Shown: positions 8,529-16,404 of the stretch, piece by piece | Layout: every line of letters begins with the position of its first letter | How positions within the stretch are numbered: position 1 is the stretch's first letter | Assembly (NCBI GenBank): GCA_014240375.1 | Contig: JAAZXB010000011.1 | Coordinates: forward strand, 50,512-114,511 | Origin: Planctomycetota bacterium | GTDB lineage: Bacteria > Planctomycetota > UBA8108 > UBA1146 | Direction: 5' to 3' | Length of the DNA: 64,000 bases | The notes under the pieces: generated by a model | The model's input: the letters and a program-made list of their open reading frames with translations, nothing else | Database searches by the model: none | Told to the model about the DNA's origin: nothing | Made by a program: the position numbers and the translations under genes

Positions 8529-10220
8529 ATGAATGAACAGGAAGTCAAAGTAGATCGCCCGAAACGTTGGGACCAGCCCTTCGGCGATGAACCACTCCCC
8601 GACCATCTGATTGATTGGGCCCTGTCAGGGACGGCCCTTTCATTCGCATGCACAGACTTTCAACCCAGTGGCGCGACCATCATCGACATCCTCAAAAACG
8701 ATGCCCGACTGGTGAGCTATCAACCTGGCGATATCATCATCCGGAAGGGTGACTATGGCGGATCCGTATTTTTTGCCCTGAAGGGTTCAACACACGTCCT
8801 CCTCGATCCCGCCGGCGAAGAAGTGCTACAAACCAGAAGCACACCAAAGAAGCGGACCTGGTGGCAAGCTCTCTCGCAGCTGTGGAAGAATTCCAGGCAT
8901 ACTGAATCGAGAAATATTGATCCCATCAGCAGTTCCACTTTCGATAAAAAGGCGATGATCAAGAAGTCGCGAATGATTCCCTACGACCTCGACCAGTTCA
9001 TCGAGAAGTTCAAGTCTGTAGAGATTCCGATTGGAAGGTCGATTGGAGAAATCGCCGCACTCAGAAGGTCATCCAGGACTGCAACCGTCTTCGCCAACGA
9101 AACATCGGAAATTCTAGAACTACGGTGGCAAGGGGTCCGAGACATCTGCCGGAAGTCGCGGCTGTTCCGGGAGTACCTCGAAGAAGAAGTCAGAGCCAGA
9201 TCGATGGGGAACATCTTCTCTGATCTCCCGCTCTTCGACATGATTCCTCCCCTCGATAGATCGAAACTGCTGGATGGATGCATCTTTGAACGACACGGCA
9301 ACGAGAACTGGAATCACGGGATTCGAACCACAGAGGTAAACCGAGATAAAATTCTCGATCAGGAGACTCTCGTCATCAAGAAAGGGTGGAGACTCGACGG
9401 CATCTATGTGCTGCTCAACGGGTTTGCACGCATCTCCAGAAACAGTCGAGGAGTCACCGACACCGTCGATTACCTGAGACCTGGAGACATCTTCGGACTC
9501 AAGGAACTGATCGACGCCAAGAATTCAGGGGAAGCACCAGTAGCTTCCAGTAGCCTGCACTGCATCGGAGCGACCGACCTGCTGATGATTTCCACTCCTG
9601 CGGTCAAGGACCTGATCCTTCCCCACATTCCCGAGAGTCTGCTCCTTGAAGAATTCGGCAGGGACGGAGACAAGCTCGATGTCTCCCGGGAGCTCCTCGA
9701 TTTCCTCGTCAACCACAGGACCATCAATGGCAATCAGACGATGATCATCGACCTGGATCGGTGTACCGATTGCGACGATTGCGTAAAAGCCTGCGCCGTC
9801 ACCCATGATGGAAATCCACGTTTCATCAGGGAGGGACAAAGACACGCCCAGTTGATGGTGGCATCCGCATGCATGCACTGTTGCGATCCAGTTTGTCTGG
9901 TTGGGTGCCCGACCGGTGCCATTCATCGAGAACACTCCAGCGGGAATGTCGTCATCCATGACTCCACTTGTATCGGTTGTGCAACATGCGTAGAAGCCTG
10001 CCCCTACGACAACATCCGGACGGTGGAAATCAAGGATTCCGAGGGACGACCCATCATTGACACGAAATCTGGAGCCCCCATCCTGCGAGCGACAAAATGC
10101 GATCTCTGCATCGACCAACCCTCGGGGCCAGCTTGTGTCAATGCCTGCCCTCATGATGCACTGCACAGGGTCAACTTCGGCGATCGCGATTTCGCCGATC
10201 GATTGTGGAGGAGATCCTGA
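8529..10220 (+). CDS. cNMP-binding-domain / four [4Fe-4S] ferredoxin fusion protein
   Basis: 563 aa, no signal peptide, so cytoplasmic. Two cNMP/CRP-type beta-roll domains are visible: about 57-205, with a long basic insertion, then 230-375 ('LRPGDIFGLKELI'). The C-terminal domain (about 403-550) is a DmsB/NrfC-type ferredoxin with sixteen cysteines in four clusters: C412/415/418/422, C448/451/456/460, C481/484/487/491 and C524/527/536/540. This couples a sensory module to an electron-transfer subunit. Its stop overlaps the start of the b-type membrane protein (TGATG). It may feed electrons to or from that protein, gated by a nucleotide or by the redox state of the clusters; this is inference. 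No helix-turn-helix is seen. Confidence 0.9.
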   Translation: MNEQEVKVDRPKRWDQPFGDEPLPDHLIDWALSGTALSFACTDFQPSGATIIDILKNDARLVSYQPGDIIIRKGDYGGSVFFALKGSTHVLLDPAGEEVLQTRSTPKKRTWWQALSQLWKNSRHTESRNIDPISSSTFDKKAMIKKSRMIPYDLDQFIEKFKSVEIPIGRSIGEIAALRRSSRTATVFANETSEILELRWQGVRDICRKSRLFREYLEEEVRARSMGNIFSDLPLFDMIPPLDRSKLLDGCIFERHGNENWNHGIRTTEVNRDKILDQETLVIKKGWRLDGIYVLLNGFARISRNSRGVTDTVDYLRPGDIFGLKELIDAKNSGEAPVASSSLHCIGATDLLMISTPAVKDLILPHIPESLLLEEFGRDGDKLDVSRELLDFLVNHRTINGNQTMIIDLDRCTDCDDCVKACAVTHDGNPRFIREGQRHAQLMVASACMHCCDPVCLVGCPTGAIHREHSSGNVVIHDSTCIGCATCVEACPYDNIRTVEIKDSEGRPIIDTKSGAPILRATKCDLCIDQPSGPACVNACPHDALHRVNFGDRDFADRLWRRS

Positions 10221-11047
10221 TGATCAACCTGAAGCCTCCATCCGGTTCCTTGATCACCTTGCTGGCGGTAGCGTTTGTTGCCTTCCGCTACTGCATACAT
10301 GAAACCGATCAATCCCTTGGAGATCCGGCCAGGACCAGTGGCTGGTTTCTACTCGGCAGCTTCGTGTTGCTATGCGTCTACGGCGTCCGCAAGAAGTTAC
10401 CTTTCCTTCCGCTGGGAAAAACATCGACCTGGCTGATGTTGCACCTGACGACTGGAGTTCTCGGTGGCTATTTCTTCCTTGAACACACCGAGTTTCGTTT
10501 TCCGACGGGTATCTTCGATACCCTGCTCTGGATCGGCTACTTTGTCATACTGCTGAGTGGTTTCACGGGATGGGTACTGTTGAGGACCATTCCTCAACCG
10601 TTGCGGGAGTCGATTCATCTCCTTCCGGCAAGAATCGATCAGGAGATTGCTACCCTGATCAAAGAAGCAGATTCGTTGATCCTCGAACTGCGAAAGTCCT
10701 CATCCCACAACGAGTACGAACTGGTTTATCTTTCGATTCTTCGACCATTTCTGTTCAGCAAGGCCCGTTCCCTCTCCTCCGGAAAAAAGGAAAAACAATA
10801 CCTGCCAAATGCAGTAGTAGATTCCTATTCACGACACAGCAACTTCTCAAAACTAGAATCCAACAGTGTCGAAGATAAGATTCATCAGATAGTTCTGAGG
10901 AAGTCTGTACTCGATCGCCAACTTCGCCTCCATTCCTGGATGAGAGGCTGGCTTTTGATTCACCTCCCGTTCACCGGTGCAATGGTGATCATGATATTGC
11001 TACATGTAATCCTGACTCACGCCTTTGCCGCGGGAACCGTGCAATGA
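10220..11047 (+). CDS. Di-heme b-type membrane cytochrome, putative quinone-interacting subunit
   Basis: 275 aa. ATG 10220 overlaps the preceding TGA and has GGAGGAG 7 bases upstream. Five likely transmembrane helices: about 11-24, 41-57, 71-88, 101-122 and 247-268. A soluble, charged segment lies between the fourth and fifth. The third helix carries H75 and H89 and the last carries H248 and H262. Each pair is separated by 13 residues, the spacing used by bis-His b hemes in cytochrome b-type bundles. H267 is a further candidate. Flanked by the ferredoxin fusion and the decaheme cytochrome, it would link quinones or cytoplasmic iron-sulfur clusters to c hemes. The sequence family is not recognised; heme binding is inferred. 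Confidence 0.8.
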   Translation: MINLKPPSGSLITLLAVAFVAFRYCIHETDQSLGDPARTSGWFLLGSFVLLCVYGVRKKLPFLPLGKTSTWLMLHLTTGVLGGYFFLEHTEFRFPTGIFDTLLWIGYFVILLSGFTGWVLLRTIPQPLRESIHLLPARIDQEIATLIKEADSLILELRKSSSHNEYELVYLSILRPFLFSKARSLSSGKKEKQYLPNAVVDSYSRHSNFSKLESNSVEDKIHQIVLRKSVLDRQLRLHSWMRGWLLIHLPFTGAMVIMILLHVILTHAFAAGTVQ

Positions 11048-13023
11048 TGCAGAAGAAGCGCACTCCTACCGACGCCCAGGTTGTCAATTATCTGCGTCCC
11101 GACCAGCCTTACCAGTGTGGCAGCAGGGAAGGTCACTGTAGTGCAGGGCCGTCTCCCAACGGTCGCTGCCCCCATCTCGATTCGCCATGTATTCCGGTGC
11201 TCAGCGAATGGAAGAAACGACAGAAATACTTTCGAAGAGCGATTCTTCTGACCATCGGTCTCGTGGTGATGATCATCTCTGGAAACGACCAAACGATCAT
11301 CGACCCGGGCCTGCACAGCTCCTTTCACTCGCATCTGAAGTGTGCCGATTGCCATGAGCCGGTGGAGATGGCATCGATGGAATTTCTTCGGCGAGGAGTG
11401 ATGGGACAAGGAGATCCGCACGCATCGATGAAGTGTCTCGAATGCCACGACCTTGGAGAATTTGGTGGAGATCCACATTCGATTTCTCCGGAGTACCTGA
11501 AGTCGCTATTCGCCGGGAACTCCACATCAGAAACCTCGATGCAGAATATTGCCTGCGCTCGATGTCATGAAGAACATCGCCCTCAAAATGGTGCCGCACT
11601 TGTCAACGATGCTCGTTGTCAATCATGTCACCAGCAGGCCTTTCATTCCTTCTCCGATGGGCACCCGGAGTTCAGCAATAACTTTGGTCAACCGGAACAA
11701 GCCATCGGTTTCAACCATGTGGAACACGCCAGAAAGCACTTCGATGAATATCCTGAACTGGCACCCGAATCGTGTGATGACTGCCATGACCTCGGGAAAG
11801 ATCAGCATCGAATGATCGTCAGACCCTTCGAAATTTCCTGCGCACCATGCCATGCAGATTCCATCAGTGGTCACGAGGCCACCGGCAAGGACAAGGGAAT
11901 CGAATTTCTATCCATCCCGGCGCTCGACACCGCTTCACTTCAAGAGGCGGGCAAGGAGATAGGAAACTGGCCTTATGGCGGATCCGAATTCCCAACGGCA
12001 TGGAGCCTGCGCTGGATTCGAAATGCCGGCATCGACAGTTCCACTCTGAAACAACTCTCCACCGTGGAGCTGTACTCCCTCGATGGAAAAAGCGATGAGA
12101 TTCTGTCGGCGACAGAGCAGCTGGCCCACCTCTTCAAAGAGGGGGTTACTACTGCACTGAGTTCCGATCTTGAACTCTTCACTCGCTCTCTCGTCTCCCC
12201 TTCGGTCCAGGAAGGACTCGATCGCAGACAGATCCACCGCCTTGGTGGGCAGCTACCCAGATCCGTGCTCTTCCTGGCCAGTTCCGATTGGTTCGCTCCA
12301 CCGGAACAGGAGGGTCAGCCGGAACAGGAGGGTCAGCCGGAAGCCGCTGCTGACCAGGAATCGTGGGATGAAGAGGACGACCTGCTGCTGGATGAGGACG
12401 ATGACCTGCTGCTGGATGAGGACGATGACTTACTACTGGATGAGTCCGAGGATGAAAACGTGTCCACAGAAGAGCCGGATTCATCGACGAAGCGGATGGA
12501 TCTGGAGAAGTGGGCCAGTGGCGGTGGGTGGTATTTCGAGGAACCTTCCATTCGCTACAGACCGGTTCAACACGCTGACCCGTTCATCGAAGCGTGGGCC
12601 ACCCTGGAAGCCGGGGGCAGCGGGAAGGATGCCGATTCGGAGTCGATCTTCCAGGAAGTCTTCGGCCCACTGGCGGCGGGAAACTGTGCTTCCTGCCACA
12701 TCGGTGTCCAGTATGGCAAGGCTCCGGTTCACTGGTCACCACAATCGATGCGACCTGCTTCATCCCCACAATCGACCCGGTTTTCCCACGGCCCCCACGT
12801 ACTGCCTGGATCGAGCAAGAATTGTCTCAGCTGTCACCAGTTCGACGACGATCCGCAGCAGGAGAGGGACTGGAAGGCGATCACTCGAGATCGTTGCACC
12901 GACTGTCATGGGCAAGAGGTGGTATCCACCTGCACCACCTGTCACGACTACCACGTGGGATCACCCGGCAATCTGCTCAATGCCGTCTCCATCGATCAGT
13001 TACAACTGCCTCAAAGGAAGTGA
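11044..13023 (+). CDS. Membrane-anchored decaheme c-type cytochrome with cytoplasmic Cys4 segment
   Basis: 659 aa. ATG 11044 overlaps the upstream TGA. Residues 1-60 are a basic, cytoplasmic-looking segment with four cysteines (C25, C32, C42, C49) in 'CGSREGHC...RCPHLDSPC', possibly a metal site. A single helix at about 66-79 anchors it. Ten CXXCH motifs follow: CADCH, CLECH, CARCH, CQSCH, CDDCH and CAPCH in the N-terminal block, and CASCH, CLSCH, CTDCH and CTTCH near the C-terminus. A heme-free stretch between the blocks contains acidic repeats (PEQEGQ and EDDDLLLD units). Last gene of the cluster; its stop is 3 bp from a convergent aminotransferase. Inferred role: electron transfer between the b-type protein and periplasmic hemes. 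Confidence 0.91.
   Translation: MMQKKRTPTDAQVVNYLRPDQPYQCGSREGHCSAGPSPNGRCPHLDSPCIPVLSEWKKRQKYFRRAILLTIGLVVMIISGNDQTIIDPGLHSSFHSHLKCADCHEPVEMASMEFLRRGVMGQGDPHASMKCLECHDLGEFGGDPHSISPEYLKSLFAGNSTSETSMQNIACARCHEEHRPQNGAALVNDARCQSCHQQAFHSFSDGHPEFSNNFGQPEQAIGFNHVEHARKHFDEYPELAPESCDDCHDLGKDQHRMIVRPFEISCAPCHADSISGHEATGKDKGIEFLSIPALDTASLQEAGKEIGNWPYGGSEFPTAWSLRWIRNAGIDSSTLKQLSTVELYSLDGKSDEILSATEQLAHLFKEGVTTALSSDLELFTRSLVSPSVQEGLDRRQIHRLGGQLPRSVLFLASSDWFAPPEQEGQPEQEGQPEAAADQESWDEEDDLLLDEDDDLLLDEDDDLLLDESEDENVSTEEPDSSTKRMDLEKWASGGGWYFEEPSIRYRPVQHADPFIEAWATLEAGGSGKDADSESIFQEVFGPLAAGNCASCHIGVQYGKAPVHWSPQSMRPASSPQSTRFSHGPHVLPGSSKNCLSCHQFDDDPQQERDWKAITRDRCTDCHGQEVVSTCTTCHDYHVGSPGNLLNAVSIDQLQLPQRK
12373..12441 (+). 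repeat. In-frame tandem repeat, three units (ED(D)DLLLD)
   Basis: One 21-bp and two 24-bp units in the heme-free linker of the decaheme cytochrome. They encode acidic LLLD repeats that recall those of the two pentaheme cytochromes. An 18-bp duplication (PEQEGQ x2) lies just upstream, near 12300-12338. Confidence 0.85.
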
Positions 13024-13026
13024 GCC

Positions 13027-14217
13027 TCAGCGAGTCTCGTTCCATCTTTCGATTCTCGACAGGGCTTCATCGAGAATCTCGTCGCTGGTGGCAAAAGAGA
13101 TGCGAATGTGGCCCACCGCTCCGGCACCGAACCATCGTTCCTCTCCAGGGACCACTGCGACGCGGGCCTTCGCCTCCAGTTCAGCGGCGAGGGCGGACGC
13201 CTCCAGTCCCGTCTCTCGAATCTCGGGGAAGAACAGGTAGGTTCCCTCCGGTTCGATGCAGTGGAAGCCATCCAGCGCATCGAGCCGTGCCGCACCGCTC
13301 TTTCGCAACCGTCGGAGATGCTGGAGAAACTCTCCTCGCCACTGCTGACAGTCTCGTAGCGCAGTCACCGCTGCCACCTGTGAGACCACCGACGCGCCGA
13401 AGGTGGTGCGCGGTGCACCTGAGGCTTCCAGTACCTGATCTGCGAGCAGCCTGCTGCCACTATGAATGAAACCGATTCTCAGTCCCGCCAGGCCATAGGT
13501 CTTGCTGAACCCGGATACGATGATGGTTCGACTGGCCACCTCTTCTCCGAGAGAAGCGATGTGAATCATCGGCACGTCACCCAGGATGATGTCTCCCCAC
13601 ACTTCATCACTGATGATCCGCAGGTCATGTTTCACGGCGAGTGCCGCGACCCGTTGCAGTTCATCCCTACGCAGAACCCGTCCGGTGGGATTGTGTGGAT
13701 TACACAGCAAGATCGCCCGGGTACGCGGTCCGATCAACTGCTCCAGGGCTCCCTCGGGAATGGCACCAGTGATCGGCTCCAGTGGACAACGCACCACCGA
13801 CGCCCCCGCAACTTCGCAACAATGAGGAAGCAGAAAGTCGACAGGATCGAAGGTGATCGCCTCATCGCCGGCGGCCAGTACCGCGCGACAACTGGCCCAC
13901 AGCGCCGAGGCAGCGCCGTCCGTCGCCAGCACCTGATCGGGATGCGACGGAACCCCCCCGACTTCGAGGAAGGAACTGACAGCCTCACGGAATTCCACCA
14001 GCCCTCTGGTGGGTCCGTAACCCAGCACTCCATCGGATACATGGGCGGTGATCGCCTCGATGATCGGTGGGGCTACCGGAAAATCCGGGTCCGCCGCCGT
14101 CAAGGGAATGACATCTGAATCGACCTCCGCCCAGCGCAGGTTGAAGGCGCGCTGACGAAGCAGTGTGAGATTCACCGTGTCCGAGGAAAACGAGGTAGTG
14201 GGTTCATCGAAGTTCAA
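13027..14217 (-). CDS. PLP-dependent aminotransferase, class I/II
   Basis: 396 aa fold-type I PLP enzyme. The TTG start (14217-14215) is supported by a GGAGG site 8 bases upstream, and no in-frame ATG precedes the conserved core. Visible motifs: 'CNPHNPTGRV' (substrate/PLP contact), 'SDEVWGDI' (Asp to the pyridine nitrogen), 'SGFSKTYGLAGLRIG' with the Schiff-base lysine, and 'HIRISFA' with the carboxylate-binding arginine. The 'GYGPTRGLVEFREAV' start resembles the MalY/PatB-aspartate aminotransferase group, so C-S lyase activity is an alternative to transamination. It ends 3 bp from the convergent decaheme gene and lies 28 bp downstream of the monooxygenase, likely co-transcribed. Confidence 0.9.
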   Translation of the reverse strand: MNFDEPTTSFSSDTVNLTLLRQRAFNLRWAEVDSDVIPLTAADPDFPVAPPIIEAITAHVSDGVLGYGPTRGLVEFREAVSSFLEVGGVPSHPDQVLATDGAASALWASCRAVLAAGDEAITFDPVDFLLPHCCEVAGASVVRCPLEPITGAIPEGALEQLIGPRTRAILLCNPHNPTGRVLRRDELQRVAALAVKHDLRIISDEVWGDIILGDVPMIHIASLGEEVASRTIIVSGFSKTYGLAGLRIGFIHSGSRLLADQVLEASGAPRTTFGASVVSQVAAVTALRDCQQWRGEFLQHLRRLRKSGAARLDALDGFHCIEPEGTYLFFPEIRETGLEASALAAELEAKARVAVVPGEERWFGAGAVGHIRISFATSDEILDEALSRIERWNETR

Positions 14218-14245
14218 CAGCCAGCCTCCACGATAACCCGACGAC

Positions 14246-15340
14246 TCACGAGCTGATCGGAACGATCTGCTGGGTGCGGCGAGTAGGGTTCAGAAACTGC
14301 GACTGCATCCGGCGACCCATCTGCAGGCGCGCTCTCAGGATTGGAATCCGGTGCCTGGAGAACTCGCAGAAAATTCCATCGAGTTGTTCCGGATCCGGCG
14401 TCCTGGAGACATGATGGTCGAGTAGATCGCCGATGGCGAGAGCATCCTCGATCGCCGATCCGGTGCCCTGGCTGGTGAAGGTCAACAGTGGATGCGCTGC
14501 ATCTCCTACCAGCAGTACATTTCCTCGATGAAAACGCGATGGAAGATCCCTGTCCGTGGTCCTCCACAGGTGGGTCTGATTCAGTTCCGACCCCAGGATG
14601 ATCTCGGCGACAGGATCTGGCCACTGCTGCACTTCCTGCCGGAGCCAGGCCAGCTTCTCCTGCTGCGGCGATAAGATCATCGGCCAGCGCCGCGGATCGC
14701 ACTGGATGTACCAGGTGACGCTTCCTGTGGAGGTGGGAACCAGTCCGATGGAGATCCCCTCGCCGGTTCGACAGTACTTGAGAAAGCGTCCGTTCAGGAG
14801 TTCCGGGATTGCGTCTCCCCGGTACATTCCGACCAGTTCGACGCTCTGCACCGGACGCAACGCCGGGCCCGGGGTCCAACTGCTTCTGACCCTTGAGCGA
14901 ACCCCATCGGCCCCGATGAAAAGATCTGCTTCGACGCGAGTTCCATCCGAAAATATCGCCGCTCGAGCGACCCCTTGCGGATCTGATTCAAAGCCGAGAA
15001 ATGATTTATCCTGGTGAAGAATCCCCGGCTCCAGGGAAGCGAGGAGAGCGTTCTGAAGCTCGGATCTCTCAATTCCTACCGTGTCATGAAGGCCCTGGCA
15101 GAGGATCGATCGACCCTCTGCATCGCGAATATCCAACTGTTCCACCGAGTATCCCATCGATTCCTGATGGACCCCGAGGCGATTCAATCCCTGTCGGACG
15201 GAAGGAGTCAGAAGCAACCCGAAGCCACCGGTGTTGGTGCCTGCTCTCCGCTCGAAAACGGAGACTTCATGGCTACTCTGGCGCAATCTCAGCGCAGAGG
15301 CCAATCCTGCAGTGCTTCCACCGATAACAGCAATCCGCAT
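14246..15340 (-). CDS. FAD-dependent monooxygenase (salicylate/PHBH-type)
   Basis: 364 aa. ATG 15340 is chosen because the Rossmann motif 'IAVIGGSTAGLASALRLR' starts at the second residue; an upstream in-frame start would add 28 residues without a motif. Further family marks are 'FIGADGVRSRVR' (DG motif) and 'GNVLLVGDAAHPLLTFTSQGTGSAIEDA' in part (GD motif, FAD ribityl contact). Such enzymes hydroxylate or oxidise aromatic and other small substrates with NAD(P)H and oxygen, in the cytoplasm. It is probably the first gene of a two-gene unit with the aminotransferase downstream. It is divergent from the SDR/ABC operon. Confidence 0.88.
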   Translation of the reverse strand: MRIAVIGGSTAGLASALRLRQSSHEVSVFERRAGTNTGGFGLLLTPSVRQGLNRLGVHQESMGYSVEQLDIRDAEGRSILCQGLHDTVGIERSELQNALLASLEPGILHQDKSFLGFESDPQGVARAAIFSDGTRVEADLFIGADGVRSRVRSSWTPGPALRPVQSVELVGMYRGDAIPELLNGRFLKYCRTGEGISIGLVPTSTGSVTWYIQCDPRRWPMILSPQQEKLAWLRQEVQQWPDPVAEIILGSELNQTHLWRTTDRDLPSRFHRGNVLLVGDAAHPLLTFTSQGTGSAIEDALAIGDLLDHHVSRTPDPEQLDGIFCEFSRHRIPILRARLQMGRRMQSQFLNPTRRTQQIVPISS

Positions 15341-15564
15341 GGGTTCAACCTGACTATTCTGGACCTGGAGAAGTGTCACGACATGAATTGAATCCGCTTC
15401 TCTGGCGATCTCGGACGCTCTCATCTGGAATTTCCTGAATTGCCGTATTCACCTCCTGAGGGGCTCTCATACGGCGATGCTCCCCTCCTCTGTAGCGCCG
15501 ATGCTGAGCCGGGACGCACCCCTGGCCTCGGTGCTTGCCCGTTGACCGCCATCCTGGGGGCTCT

Positions 15565-15578
15565 ACTCTCCTGAGAGT
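15565..15578. promoter_or_regulatory. Short palindrome upstream of SDR/ABC operon
   Basis: ACTCTC-CT-GAGAGT is a perfect 6-bp inverted repeat 44 bp before the SDR start, in the divergent region between the monooxygenase and the sugar operon. It could be an operator. No regulator gene is adjacent, so this is tentative. Confidence 0.25.
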
Positions 15579-15621
15579 CATACAGATTCAATCCCGGACC
15601 ACCTCGAGAAGCGGAGTTCAG

Positions 15622-16383
15622 ATGTCAGGTCACTTCTCACTTGCAGATCGAACCGTGCTGATCACCGGATCCAGCACCGGCCTTGGAAAGGCGATGGCGC
15701 ACTCCTTCGGAGCTGCTGGAGCACGGGTCGCCATCAACTACCAGAACAATGTCGAGCGAGCCGAGGAGGCTCTTTCAGGTTTCAAGGATGCCGGTTTCGA
15801 AGGCGCGCTCTTTCGCGGGGATGTGACAGACGAAGCGGGAGTGCAACGCCTCACTGCTGAAGTTGCCGAAACGCTGGGACCCATCGATATCGTCGTCGTC
15901 AACGCAACACCGGCCCAACCGCAGATGCCCATCGAGGAATACGACTGGGATTTCTACCAGTCGATGATCGACTTCTTCATCAAGAGCCCTTATCTGCTGA
16001 CCCGGGCCACTCTTCCTCACATGCGAGAGCAGAAGTGGGGACGCGTCATCAACATCGCCAGCGAGGTTTACACCAGGGGACTCTCTCCCTTCAGCGCCTA
16101 TGTTGCTGCCAAGGGGGGACAGCTCGGCTGGACCCGCAGCATGGCCAACGAGTTGGCACCGGATGGAATCACCGTCAACGCCATCTCGCCGGGATGGATC
16201 CCCGTCGAGCGACATGAGAATGACTCTGAAGAGGATAAACAGGGCTACCTCGATGTGATTCCGATGCAACGCTGGGGAGTTCCTTCCGATGTCGGTGGAG
16301 CCGCAGTATTCCTGGCGAGTGAAGCGGCGAGTTTCATCACGGGACAAAACATCCACGTCAACGGCGGCGTCTGCCTGCCCTGA
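15622..16383 (+). CDS. Short-chain dehydrogenase/reductase
   Basis: 253 aa classical SDR. ATG 15622 immediately precedes the core. Cofactor motif 'TGSSTGLGKA', catalytic Tyr-Lys in 'YVAAKGG', a Ser in 'INIASEVY', and the C-terminal 'FITGQNIHVNGG' typical of FabG-like members. The usual NNAG is replaced by 'VNATP', an atypical but tolerated variant. It is the first gene of a probable operon with a sugar ABC importer 21 bp downstream. It may oxidise or reduce the imported sugar, or a sugar acid; the substrate is inferred from context only. Confidence 0.9.
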   Translation: MSGHFSLADRTVLITGSSTGLGKAMAHSFGAAGARVAINYQNNVERAEEALSGFKDAGFEGALFRGDVTDEAGVQRLTAEVAETLGPIDIVVVNATPAQPQMPIEEYDWDFYQSMIDFFIKSPYLLTRATLPHMREQKWGRVINIASEVYTRGLSPFSAYVAAKGGQLGWTRSMANELAPDGITVNAISPGWIPVERHENDSEEDKQGYLDVIPMQRWGVPSDVGGAAVFLASEAASFITGQNIHVNGGVCLP

Positions 16384-16404
16384 TCTCGATTAGAGGAGGA
16401 TCCC

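Noticed and set aside
9312..9335. tRNA-like 'gggattcgaacc' segment
   Set aside because: It lies inside the cNMP/ferredoxin coding sequence, and no cloverleaf can be built around it.
14214..14879. Arg/Pro-rich frame inside the monooxygenase gene
   Set aside because: Out-of-frame shadow of the FAD monooxygenase, whose motifs are continuous across the region.
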